Origin: DASZMJ01 sp035551935
Lineage (GTDB): Bacteria > Planctomycetota > Planctomycetia > Isosphaerales > Isosphaeraceae
Assembly: GCA_035551935.1 (NCBI GenBank)
Contig: DASZMJ010000438.1
Location: 1-7,845, forward strand
DNA: 7,845 nucleotides
Direction: 5' to 3'
The notes beneath the pieces were generated by a model, which saw nothing but the letters and a program-made list of their open reading frames with translations, was not told where the DNA came from and made no database searches. Shown piece after piece: positions 1 to 6,757 of the stretch. Every line of letters starts with the position of its first letter. Position 1 is the first letter of the stretch. The position numbers and the translations under genes were made by a program.

Positions 1-1298
1 AGGCGGCGGGCGTAGGCGTCGCGGGTCAGCTCGCGGTAGGAGGAATCGGTCGGGCGCACGGCCTTGGCCAGGGTCAGCTTGACCGGAGGCCCCTCGATCA
101 CCGCGCCCTTCTTGCCCGACTCCTCGGCGAGCCGCGCGGCCGTGGAGATGAAGAGCGTGCCGTCCTCGGTGACTCGGTAGCACAGCCCGACCGCCCCGAG
201 GATCTCGGCCAGGGCGACGCGCGCGGCGAGCTGGCCGGCCTTCAGGCTCATCGGCTTGGCGAGGTCGACGTCGGCCTTCGCGAGCGTCGGGTCGTCGACT
301 TCGAAGCGGAACCGCGCCTGGCCGGCGACCAGCGAGAGCACGTCCTTGCGCGAGGCCCCCTCGAGGTTCACGGTCACGGGCCGGTTCAACACCTGGTCGA
401 CGCGCGCCCGGATGTCGGCGTCCCCCTCGGCGGGCAGGGGCTTCGGTTTGTCCTTCTCCTTGTCTTTATCCTTGCCCTTCTTCGACTCGGCCTCGGCCGT
501 CTCGAAGACCTCGGCCGCCGCCTTCGCCTTGGCCTCGGGCTTCTCCTTCTCTTTCTCCTTCTTCTCCTTCTCCCGGGCCTTGTCCGACTCGTCGACGGGC
601 TTCTCGGGCGGGACTGCGGTGGGGAGCGCATCGAGCCAGCCGACGCGGTAGCCGCCGTCGGCGGGTGCGATGACGGCGACGTCCAGGAGGCGCTGGCCGG
701 TCAGGTTCTGGAGCGTGTACTCGTCCGGCCCGCCCCGGAGCTTGACCGGGATCGGCATCGTCAGCTCGGTGTCGTAGGCCAGGAATCGCTCGACCCGCGT
801 CTCGTGCTTGAGGTAGAGCGCGGGCTCGTTATGCCGGAGCGTCTGGAACCAGTGATTCTCGGCCAGGTTGCCCGGCGCGATTCCCGAGGGGGGCGCCGCG
901 ACGAGGCTCGACTTGAACCACTGGATCCCCCCGCTCCGCTCCTTGCCCTGCGGCCAGTGGGCGAGGATCGTCCCCTTCTTGATCCGGAGGTCCACGTCGA
1001 CGTCCTGGGTCGGGTCGCCGAAGATCTGGACCACGGAGATCGGCGCGACGGCGAACTTCTTGGCCAGGTCCGCCTCCTCGAACTTGGGCCGGCTCGTGCC
1101 GACGGCGGCGGGCATCGCGTTCCGATAGACGCGCGAGGCGTTCAGTGTCGCACCGCCCGGGCTGCCGACCCAGACCGACCACTCGTAGACCTCGATCGGC
1201 GCCTGATTCCGCTCGTCGGCGCCGCGCGCATGTGAGACGAGGAGTAAGGCGAGCACCAGCGTGAAACGAGTGCGCGACGAACGTAGAGGTCGACTCAT
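1..1298 (-). CDS. Secreted protein with Lys/Glu linker and STN-like domain (3' end beyond window)
   Basis: The reading frame is open from the ATG at 1298 to the window edge: 432 codons with no stop, so the C-terminus is missing. Residues 1-26 form a signal peptide: an Arg-rich start (MSRPLRSSRTR), a hydrophobic core (FTLVLALLLV) and an ARG|AD cleavage site. Residues 30-220 look like a mixed, beta-rich domain that I do not recognise. Residues 226-290 are a charged, low-complexity linker of Lys, Glu, Asp and Ala. Residues 305-390 resemble the short N-terminal domain of secretins and TonB receptors (STN): VTVNLEGASRKDVLSLVA, then ALAEILGAVGLCYRVTEDGTLFIS. In planctomycetes such domains often occur in secreted proteins that are neither secretins nor receptors. 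The start overlaps the stop of the preceding gene (ATGA) and has no Shine-Dalgarno site, so translation is probably coupled. Export is fairly certain; function is unknown. Confidence 0.88.
   Translation of the reverse strand, partial: MSRPLRSSRTRFTLVLALLLVSHARGADERNQAPIEVYEWSVWVGSPGGATLNASRVYRNAMPAAVGTSRPKFEEADLAKKFAVAPISVVQIFGDPTQDVDVDLRIKKGTILAHWPQGKERSGGIQWFKSSLVAAPPSGIAPGNLAENHWFQTLRHNEPALYLKHETRVERFLAYDTELTMPIPVKLRGGPDEYTLQNLTGQRLLDVAVIAPADGGYRVGWLDALPTAVPPEKPVDESDKAREKEKKEKEKEKPEAKAKAAAEVFETAEAESKKGKDKDKEKDKPKPLPAEGDADIRARVDQVLNRPVTVNLEGASRKDVLSLVAGQARFRFEVDDPTLAKADVDLAKPMSLKAGQLAARVALAEILGAVGLCYRVTEDGTLFISTAARLAEESGKKGAVIEGPPVKLTLAKAVRPTDSSYRELTRDAYARR
540..574. other. 35-nt all-pyrimidine tract (all-purine on the coding strand)
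   Basis: Every base from 540 to 574 on the plus strand is C or T. It encodes the Lys/Glu linker of the STN-like protein (codons AAG, GAG, GAA, AAA). A second, interrupted pyrimidine-rich stretch lies at about 450-482. Such tracts can form triplex DNA or be prone to length change; here the simplest explanation is the amino acid composition. Confidence 0.7.
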
Positions 1299-3871
1299 GG
1301 ACGGCTCGCGGGTGGGGGTCGTCGGTAGAGGCGGGCGTCGGCCCAGATCACGCGGTCGCCCGTGTCCTCGTCGGGGCCGAAGTCGACGACGAGCCGGAGC
1401 TGCTCGGCCCCGGCGACGGGGAGCGAGAGCCGGACCGGCGGGGCGTCGCCGCGGAGGTCGGGGTTGGCGTACAGCTCCTTGCCGTCGGCGAAGACCCGGC
1501 AGTCGACCCGGCCCTTCTTCTTCGCCGCTTCGTCGAAGCCGACCACCGCCTCGAAGGTTGTATAGCGCCGATCGAGGTCGTAGGTCAGGTCCGACCGCGA
1601 GTGGACGGCGAGTCCCCGCTCGTAGGCCTGGCCGTTGAGCTTGAGCGGCTCGCCGGCGAGGTTGACGTCCTTGCGGTACGGGGTCCGGCGGCCGAAGTAG
1701 GGCGTCTCCTCGACGTGGCTGGGGACGAGGTCCGAAAGGTACGTCATCTGCCCCCCGCGGAACCGGACGTGCCGGATGTCGGCGGCGGGGAGCTTCAGCG
1801 TCTGGCCCCAGGGGGTCTCGACCTTCCACGCCACGGCCTCGAGCGCGGTCCAGCGGCCCGAGACGACGATTCCGCCGGCCAGCGTGAAGGTGGGCCGCAG
1901 CTCGGCGGGCGGCTTCGGATCGGGGCGGCTCGCCAGCACGAAGCCCTCGACCCCCTTCAGGGGCAGGCTCCGGGACTTGTCCTGATAGCGGAATGTGAGC
2001 TTATTGGCATTGGCCGCCTCGACGACCCCGGCGATCGCCACGACCTCGCCGTCCTTCGCCCGGGCCATCAGCAGGTCCTCGCTCCCCCGCGCCTTCAGGC
2101 GCTTGGCGAACGACTCGGGCGACTCCTTGTGGTCGGCCATCCCCATGTAGACGGCGACGACGCGGGCGAGCGGGACGTCGACGCGGTCGCCCCAGGGGGT
2201 CGTCAGGCCGAGGGATTCCTCGCCGATCGTCTCGAGCTTGCCGAAGAGCTGCTCGTCGCCCGTCAGGTAGACCCGGGCGTCGAGCGCGGGGGCCGGCGCG
2301 TTGGGTTCGAAGGCGAGCTTGGGGTCGGTGGCCGAGGTCGCCTTGACCTTCACGTTGGCCTGCTGGCCGTCGGCGTAGTTCACCATCACGGTGAACTCCT
2401 TGTCGCGGCAGTCGCCCGCGGGCGGCTCGAGGAACAGGTCGGCCCACGACTCGACGCCGGCGCGGGCCAGGGTCAGGGGCCAGTCCGGCGAGCCCGAGGT
2501 GTCGAGCCGCCAGGCGGACGGCCCCTTGTCGGTCTGGACGGTGATCGTGACCTGCTTGATGGCCGCATCCCTGAGCCCGGAGAGGGCCAGGTGCAGGTCG
2601 CGGATGCCGTTGGGCTTGGGGTCGACCTTGGGGACCTTGGGCGGGGCCACGGTCCCCGGCGGCGGGGCCGTCACGTCGTCGGCGTTCGCGCTGGCGGCAG
2701 GCTTCTTCGGGGCCTCGGCCGGGGCGCCGCCGGGCATGGTCGTGTCGACGTTGGGCTGGCCGAGGAAGCGCGCGGCCAGGGTCGACGCCCGCTCGAACGT
2801 GATGCTCTCGACCTCGTCGAGCGGGATGCGGGCCTTGGGCTCCGGGGGCTTCGCGGGCGCCGCGGCAGGCTTGGCTTCCTTGGCCGCGGGCGCATCGGCC
2901 TTGGCCGCCGCGGCCTTCGGCTCGGCGGCCGGCGCGACGGCGGCCTTCGCCTCGGGGGCGGCCGGCTTCGGGGCGGCCCCTGAGGGCGCGGCGGCCGGGG
3001 ACGGGGAGGCAGCGGGAGCGGGCGCAGGTTTCGGGGGCGGCCCGCCGACGACCAGCTTGCCGGCGTCGATCGCGGTCGGGTCGCCGTGGACAACCGTCCC
3101 CCAGACCGAGCGGACGGCCGTGCCCAGCCCGGTGATCCGGTCGGCGTGGACCGTCAAGTCGCGGAAGACGACGTCGACCGGCTCGGCCCCGCTGCGGTTC
3201 GAGGCGAACAGCTTGACCCCCGCGACGTCGCCGGGGCCGAGCGGAAGCTGGCCGATCTCGCGGGGCTGCTTGTCCATGTCATCATAGACTTGATAGCGGA
3301 CGGTCTGGCCCTGGCGGCGGAATTCGAGGCGGATCGTCGACCCCCGCGCCGGGAAGGTGTGCCGCGCCGGCTTGGCGGGCTTGGCGCCCATCGGCTGGTT
3401 GCCGAACGGGTCGAAGACGAACGGCTGGGCCGCCCGCGGCCCGGCGTGCCCCGCCTTCTGGAGCGGTCGGTAGACGTCGGCGCCTGACGGCTCGATCTCG
3501 CGGATGAGCGTCGCCTCGGGCTGGTCGACGTTCTGTGTGGCGATCGCCAGGCCGATCGCGGCGCCGTCCTCCTGGCCGGGCTTGGGGAGCTTGCGGATCG
3601 CCAGCGTGGCCGTGATCGTGAAGTCGCCGCCGATCCGCAGCGCCTGCGGCGTCTTCCAGCCCGCCTCGGCCTCGCCGGGGCCGAGCGCGACGTGCAGGCC
3701 GTCGTCCTCGCGCTTCAGCGCCTTCTTGTCGCCGAAGCCCTCGGCGTCGAGCGTGGCCTGGTCGAGCGCCTTGGCGCCGAGCGGCCGGGCATAATCCCCC
3801 GCGCCGACCGCCGCGAGGCTGAACGAGAGGATGGCTGCGCCGAGCATTGCGAGTCCTCGAAACGTGGGCAT
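1295..3871 (-). CDS. Secreted multidomain protein with C-terminal NPCBM domain
   Basis: The protein is 858 aa from ATG 3871. Residues 1-24 are a signal peptide (MPTFRGLAMLGAAILSFSLAAVGA). Residues 30-245 look like a concanavalin/LamG-type beta-sandwich; the planctomycete domain DUF1583 is possible. Residues 276-345 are an Ala/Pro/Lys linker. Residues 420-515 look immunoglobulin-like. Residues 532-704 contain three related small beta-modules, two sharing 'TPWG' followed by a 'PL/LP..' strand. Residues 705-850 are an NPCBM domain, with hallmarks 'YERGLAVHSRSDLTYDL', 'FEAVVGFDE' and 'VIWADARLY'; this family is thought to bind carbohydrate. No catalytic domain is visible, so binding to polysaccharide at the cell surface is an inference. 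An in-frame ATG at 3892 lies inside a repeat and is less likely. An ATG at 3847 has the better ribosome site (GAGGA at 3854-3858) but gives a signal peptide without a positive charge. The stop overlaps the next start. Confidence 0.9.
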   Translation of the reverse strand: MPTFRGLAMLGAAILSFSLAAVGAGDYARPLGAKALDQATLDAEGFGDKKALKREDDGLHVALGPGEAEAGWKTPQALRIGGDFTITATLAIRKLPKPGQEDGAAIGLAIATQNVDQPEATLIREIEPSGADVYRPLQKAGHAGPRAAQPFVFDPFGNQPMGAKPAKPARHTFPARGSTIRLEFRRQGQTVRYQVYDDMDKQPREIGQLPLGPGDVAGVKLFASNRSGAEPVDVVFRDLTVHADRITGLGTAVRSVWGTVVHGDPTAIDAGKLVVGGPPPKPAPAPAASPSPAAAPSGAAPKPAAPEAKAAVAPAAEPKAAAAKADAPAAKEAKPAAAPAKPPEPKARIPLDEVESITFERASTLAARFLGQPNVDTTMPGGAPAEAPKKPAASANADDVTAPPPGTVAPPKVPKVDPKPNGIRDLHLALSGLRDAAIKQVTITVQTDKGPSAWRLDTSGSPDWPLTLARAGVESWADLFLEPPAGDCRDKEFTVMVNYADGQQANVKVKATSATDPKLAFEPNAPAPALDARVYLTGDEQLFGKLETIGEESLGLTTPWGDRVDVPLARVVAVYMGMADHKESPESFAKRLKARGSEDLLMARAKDGEVVAIAGVVEAANANKLTFRYQDKSRSLPLKGVEGFVLASRPDPKPPAELRPTFTLAGGIVVSGRWTALEAVAWKVETPWGQTLKLPAADIRHVRFRGGQMTYLSDLVPSHVEETPYFGRRTPYRKDVNLAGEPLKLNGQAYERGLAVHSRSDLTYDLDRRYTTFEAVVGFDEAAKKKGRVDCRVFADGKELYANPDLRGDAPPVRLSLPVAGAEQLRLVVDFGPDEDTGDRVIWADARLYRRPPPASRP
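3854..3858 (-). promoter_or_regulatory. Possible Shine-Dalgarno site for the alternative start at 3847
   Basis: On the minus strand GAGGA lies 6 nt before an in-frame ATG at 3847. The start at 3871 has only a G-rich stretch belonging to the repeat. The motif makes the shorter NPCBM protein (850 aa) a real alternative, but its signal peptide would lack a basic residue. Confidence 0.35.
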
Positions 3872-3884
3872 GCCACCCCGTCTA

Positions 3885-3984
3885 CCCCCCACCCTACCCT
3901 CCCCCGCAAGGGGGGAGGGTTTTCATCCGATCTCGCGAAGAAATCTTCACCCTTCCCCCTTGCGGGGGAGGGTAGGGTGGGGGG
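3885..3984. repeat. 36-bp inverted repeat around a 28-bp loop (REP/MITE-like)
   Basis: The arms at 3885-3920 and 3949-3984 are reverse complements at 35 of 36 positions (mismatch at 3915/3954), separated by 28 bp. Each arm also contains its own short palindrome (ccctccccc, a loop near gcaag, gggggaggg), so the element can fold either as two small hairpins or as one long stem. It fills most of the 141-bp gap between the stop of the CxxC protein gene (4013) and the start of the NPCBM gene (3871). I recall similar 'CCCTCCCCCGCAAGGGGG' palindromes scattered between genes in many high-GC bacteria. There is no T-tract on either side, so it is not a classical intrinsic terminator, though it could stop, stabilise or process the transcript. 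Confidence 0.9.
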
Positions 3985-4012
3985 TCGCGTCGCCGGAAGC
4001 CAATCTCGTCGC

Positions 4013-4537
4013 TCAGGGCTTCGCCGGCGCCGCCGGCTCGGTCGCCTTCTTCTCGGCGCCGGCCTTGGCCGACTTCTCCTCGGCCAGGCGGCGATAGTAC
4101 CGCTCCAGGACCGTGCGATACTCGGGCGGGAAGCCCTCGGTCATCGACTGGAGGATGCGGTCGCGCTCGCGCTCCGAGAGCTTGCCCCAGTCCTTGCCGC
4201 CGTCGCCGACGTTCGAGAGCGGGCCCATTTCGCCGGTGCCGCGGCGGATCACCGAGTCCTGCAGGCCAGTCCGGGGGTTGTTGCTCTTGATGCCGCCTTT
4301 GCACTTCTCGCACTCCTTCTCGAGCGAGGCGATCAGCGCGTCGAGGTCGCGGACGATTGCCTTCTGCTCCCCCTGGACCGGGGCGCCGGTCTGCTTGCGC
4401 CCGAGGTCGTCGACGACGGTCGTCATCTTGGCCGCGATGTCGGCGGCCTTGACCTCATCCGCGGCGATCGCGGCGGGCGCGGCGAGCAGGCCCGCCAGCA
4501 GGGACGCGACGCCGAAGGTCAGTCGATCTCGGATCAT
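4013..4537 (-). CDS. Small secreted planctomycete protein with CxxC and 'WGKL-FPPEYR-YYRRL' motif
   Basis: The 174-aa protein starts with a signal peptide (MIRDRLTFGVASLLAGLLAAPAAIA, cleavage after A25). Residues 28-75 are predicted helical, followed by C76-E-K-C79, which could form a disulfide or bind metal. Residues 85-110 are Gly/Asn/Arg-rich. The most conserved-looking block is residues 117-154: WGKLSERERDRILQSM, then FPPEYRTVLERYYRRLAEE. I recall this block from planctomycete proteins encoded next to DUF4175-like and coiled-coil envelope proteins, which is the arrangement here. The tail (155-174) is Lys/Ala/Pro-rich. The start is well supported by AGGAGG 5 nt upstream. It follows the coiled-coil gene after only 45 bp and is followed by an inverted repeat. 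The function is unknown; an accessory role with the upstream coiled-coil proteins is an inference from gene order. Confidence 0.9.
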   Translation of the reverse strand: MIRDRLTFGVASLLAGLLAAPAAIAADEVKAADIAAKMTTVVDDLGRKQTGAPVQGEQKAIVRDLDALIASLEKECEKCKGGIKSNNPRTGLQDSVIRRGTGEMGPLSNVGDGGKDWGKLSERERDRILQSMTEGFPPEYRTVLERYYRRLAEEKSAKAGAEKKATEPAAPAKP

Positions 4538-4542
4538 GATGG

Positions 4543-4548
4543 CCTCCT
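4543..4548 (-). promoter_or_regulatory. Shine-Dalgarno site AGGAGG for the CxxC protein gene
   Basis: A perfect AGGAGG on the minus strand lies 5 nt before the ATG at 4537, fixing that start. It sits within the 45-bp gap after the coiled-coil gene. Confidence 0.8.
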
Positions 4549-4582
4549 GGGCTCGGAGAAAGGGTGGGTCCGGTCACATGGA

Positions 4583-6757
4583 TCATGGTTGTTCGACACG
4601 CTCGGCGATCTTCGAGAGGGAGTCGCGGATCTCGTCCTGGCTCGCCTCCAGGGCCTCGACCTCGCGGCGCAGGGCGGGCGGCAGGGCCGACGCCCCGGGC
4701 CGGGACTTGTCGACCCCCACTGTATCATCGTTGAGGCGGGACTGGAGCATGCGGATCATCTTCAGCTCGGCGATCAGCCGGTTCAGCTCGCGCTCGCGGT
4801 CGCGGAGGTCCGAGGGGAGCGGCGAGCCGGACGGCGGCGGCGTGGTGGGCGGGAGCCGGCGGATCGCCTGGATCAGGCCGAGCAGGTCGTCCTCGACGCG
4901 CTGCTCCATCGCGACGACCCGCGGCGAGGCGTCGCCGTCCTTGAGCCAGCCCTCGATGACCCGCATCTCGCGCGAGAGGACGCGGAGCGTCGTCGGCAGG
5001 GCGATGCCGAACTCGGTCTCCTCGACCAGGCCCAGCAGCTTCTCCGTCCGCTCGGCCAGGGCGGCCTGCTTCTGGGAGAGGCCGGCGACCATGATCGCCG
5101 CCGTGCGCGACTTCTGCGCCAGCCGCGGGGCCTGGGCCTGCGTCGTCTCGCGGATCGAGGCCTGGGCCTCGTGCATCTCGGTCAGCTCGGTGATGAGCCG
5201 ACGCTGGAGCTCGGTCCGCAGCTCGACGAGCAGGCGCTCGGCGGCCTGCGCCAGCTCGTCGCGGGACTTGGTCAGGACGTCGAGCGCGGCCGACTGGTCG
5301 ACGGCCGCGGGGTCGGCCGCGGTCCGGGCCAGATCCTTCTCGGCCGCCTGCATCGAGCCCGAGGCGCGGATCAGGTCCTTCTGGAGCGCCACGCCGGAAT
5401 CGCCTAGACGGCCCGAGCCCGCCGACAGAGCGTCGGTGGCGCGGCGGTTCTTGAGCTGGTCGGCCTCGTGGCGGCGGAACTCGGCCTGCGCGACGTCGCG
5501 GTCGGCCTCGGCGATCCGGGCGTCGAGCCGGGCCAATTCGTCCTTGAGCACGGCGGCGGCCTGCTCCTCGGCGGCGACGGCCTCGGCGACATCGCCGCCG
5601 TCGAGCCGGCTCGCGGCGTCGGTGAAGTGGGCGTCGGCCTTGCGGAGCTGTGAGGGCTGGAAGTCGGCGAACAGCGGGTCGGCGGCGAGCGCCGCGGCAG
5701 CCTTGCCGACGTTGATCTCGCGGTCGCGGACGGCGGCGAGCGTCTTCTTGCGGCCATCGGCATCCTTGGCGACGGCCTTCGTGTCGGCGAGCACGACCGC
5801 CTGGTCGCGGTTGAGGGCCTCAAGGTCGGGCCGGCGCGCGGCGAGCCGCTCGCGCGCCTTGCGCTGCTCGATGGCGAATCGCGACCAGCCGAGCTCGCGG
5901 CGCTCCTCCTTGACGATCCGCTCGAGCTGGCCGAGCGACTCGCGGATCTGGCGGAGCCTCGCCAGCTTGAGCTGGAAGTCGAGGTCCTCGGCGAGCAGGA
6001 CGTCGCGGAGGTGCTCGAGCTTCGCCAGCAGCTCGCGGACCTCGGTCTCGGCCTTGTTCAGCTGGGCATCCTTGAGCATCTTGTGCGTCTCGCGCATCTG
6101 CTCGAGGATCAATTCCTCTCGGGAGAACTTCAGCGCCAGGCGGAGCCGCGACGCGTTCTCGGGCTCGAGGCCGCGGAGGGCCTCGGAGAGCCGGAACATC
6201 CGCTCCTCCAGCTCGGTCATCTGGGCCGCGGCATTCTCCTGGGTGAAGCCGATCGTGTCGCGGTCGACCGCCGCGGCGGTGGGCGCGGCAGGCTTGGCAT
6301 CGGTCTTCGGCGCCTCGTCGTCGAAGACGCCCGCGGCCTTGGCGGCAGCCTTGGTGACCGGCTTCTGGGCCCACGCCGGGCCGGCGGCGATCAGCATCAA
6401 GGCGAGTGCGGCCAGGCGCCACGAGAGGACCGCTCTAAGAACCCGTGTGAGGAGCCCCGGGTTCCCGGTCCTCGGCCGGCCCGCGCCGACCGAACCCGAG
6501 CGACGCCTCTCGTTCGCCCTCGTGCGGCTTCGCGCGGCGCGAGGGCTCGGGCCGGCGTGCCGAGCCGAACGGTTGTGGACGAATCGGGATCGGCTTCGTT
6601 TCGGCGGCCGGGAATTGGCTTCGTTTCGCAGGCCGAAAATTGGCTTCGTTTCGTCGAGCTGCCGGCGGGATTGGCTTCGTTTCGCCGGAAGCCAGGGGCG
6701 CCTGCGCCTCCGGGGCCAGTCCCCGGGGCCTCTCATACACCGTTTAAGGCTTCTCAT
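4583..6757 (-). CDS. Long coiled-coil protein, probably periplasmic, with a repeat-derived N-terminal extension
   Basis: The reading frame gives 724 aa from ATG 6757, which has AGGAGG 6 nt upstream and overlaps the previous stop by 14 bp. Residues 103-130 are a signal peptide (VLRAVLSWRLAALALMLIAAGPAWA, then QKPV). Residues 131-724 are almost wholly alpha-helical and rich in Ala, Glu, Arg, Leu and Gln, with long coiled-coil stretches (about 165-280, 330-420 and 450-600). A Pro-rich break (TTPPPSGSPLPSD) precedes a C-terminal helix pair, LRDRERELNRLIAELKMIRM from about residue 649. Residues 9-102 are oddly Arg-rich and encoded by a repeat block (6445-6740). No ATG or GTG codon lies in frame between residue 8 and Met121, and Met121 falls inside the signal peptide, so either a very long n-region is tolerated or another start codon is used. 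Similarity to SMC-like proteins would reflect coiled-coil composition only. A structural envelope role is inferred. Confidence 0.85.
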   Translation of the reverse strand: MRSLKRCMRGPGDWPRRRRRPWLPAKRSQSRRQLDETKPIFGLRNEANSRPPKRSRSRFVHNRSARHAGPSPRAARSRTRANERRRSGSVGAGRPRTGNPGLLTRVLRAVLSWRLAALALMLIAAGPAWAQKPVTKAAAKAAGVFDDEAPKTDAKPAAPTAAAVDRDTIGFTQENAAAQMTELEERMFRLSEALRGLEPENASRLRLALKFSREELILEQMRETHKMLKDAQLNKAETEVRELLAKLEHLRDVLLAEDLDFQLKLARLRQIRESLGQLERIVKEERRELGWSRFAIEQRKARERLAARRPDLEALNRDQAVVLADTKAVAKDADGRKKTLAAVRDREINVGKAAAALAADPLFADFQPSQLRKADAHFTDAASRLDGGDVAEAVAAEEQAAAVLKDELARLDARIAEADRDVAQAEFRRHEADQLKNRRATDALSAGSGRLGDSGVALQKDLIRASGSMQAAEKDLARTAADPAAVDQSAALDVLTKSRDELAQAAERLLVELRTELQRRLITELTEMHEAQASIRETTQAQAPRLAQKSRTAAIMVAGLSQKQAALAERTEKLLGLVEETEFGIALPTTLRVLSREMRVIEGWLKDGDASPRVVAMEQRVEDDLLGLIQAIRRLPPTTPPPSGSPLPSDLRDRERELNRLIAELKMIRMLQSRLNDDTVGVDKSRPGASALPPALRREVEALEASQDEIRDSLSKIAERVEQP
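6445..6740. repeat. MITE-like block with imperfect terminal inverted repeats
   Basis: The left end reads gtgtgaggagccccggg (6445-6461). The reverse complement of the right end (6721-6740) reads gtgtatgagaggccccgggg. The two match except for a 2-nt insertion and a small shuffle (gag versus agg). Between them lie four copies of a 15-bp direct repeat (6589-6684) and a weak hairpin (gccctcg 6516-6522 with cgagggc 6540-6546). There is no transposase gene and no clear target-site duplication. The block lies in the start region of the coiled-coil gene and translates to low-complexity Arg-rich sequence in every frame, unlike the flanking coding DNA. A mobile or formerly mobile miniature element is an inference. 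Confidence 0.5.
6589..6684. repeat. Four direct copies of a 15-bp repeat, attggcttcgtttcg
   Basis: Copies lie at 6589-6603 (one difference, atcggcttcgtttcg), 6614-6628, 6639-6653 and 6670-6684; the last three are identical. Start-to-start spacing is 25, 25 and 31 bp. Because 25 and 31 are both 1 modulo 3, successive copies fall in successive frames of the minus-strand gene and read as KRSQ, ETKPI, RNEAN and KRSR. This shows that the DNA rather than the protein sequence is being repeated. I recall KRSQ/ETKPI/NEAN strings in predicted Isosphaeraceae proteins, which suggests a dispersed genomic repeat. Confidence 0.9.

Noticed and set aside
256..651. Ser/Phe-rich plus-strand frame (131 codons)
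   Set aside because: It is the antisense reading of the Lys/Glu linker in the STN-like protein; the FSFSFSFF strings come from the pyrimidine tract.
1601..2983. 460-codon open frame on the plus strand
   Set aside because: It is antisense to the NPCBM gene, with compositionally biased sequence and no recognisable motif. The minus-strand frame has clear domains.
2391..3287. 298-codon plus-strand frame rich in Ala and Gly
   Set aside because: It mirrors the Ala/Pro linker of the NPCBM protein on the opposite strand.
3872..3892. Upstream ATG (3892) for the NPCBM gene
   Set aside because: The extra seven codons come from the inverted-repeat arm, and the signal peptide fits better from 3871.
3885..3984. 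Classical rho-independent terminator
   Set aside because: The stem is strong but no run of T follows on either strand, and downstream genes look to be in the same operon.
3692..5407. 571-codon open frame on the plus strand
   Set aside because: It runs antisense across two convincing genes and the inverted repeat, is rich in Arg/Gly/Leu, and has no domain or signal. Long antisense frames are expected in DNA with GC-rich third codon positions.
6589..6684. CRISPR array
   Set aside because: The repeats are 15 bp with spacers of 10-16 bp, too short for CRISPR, and no cas genes are present.
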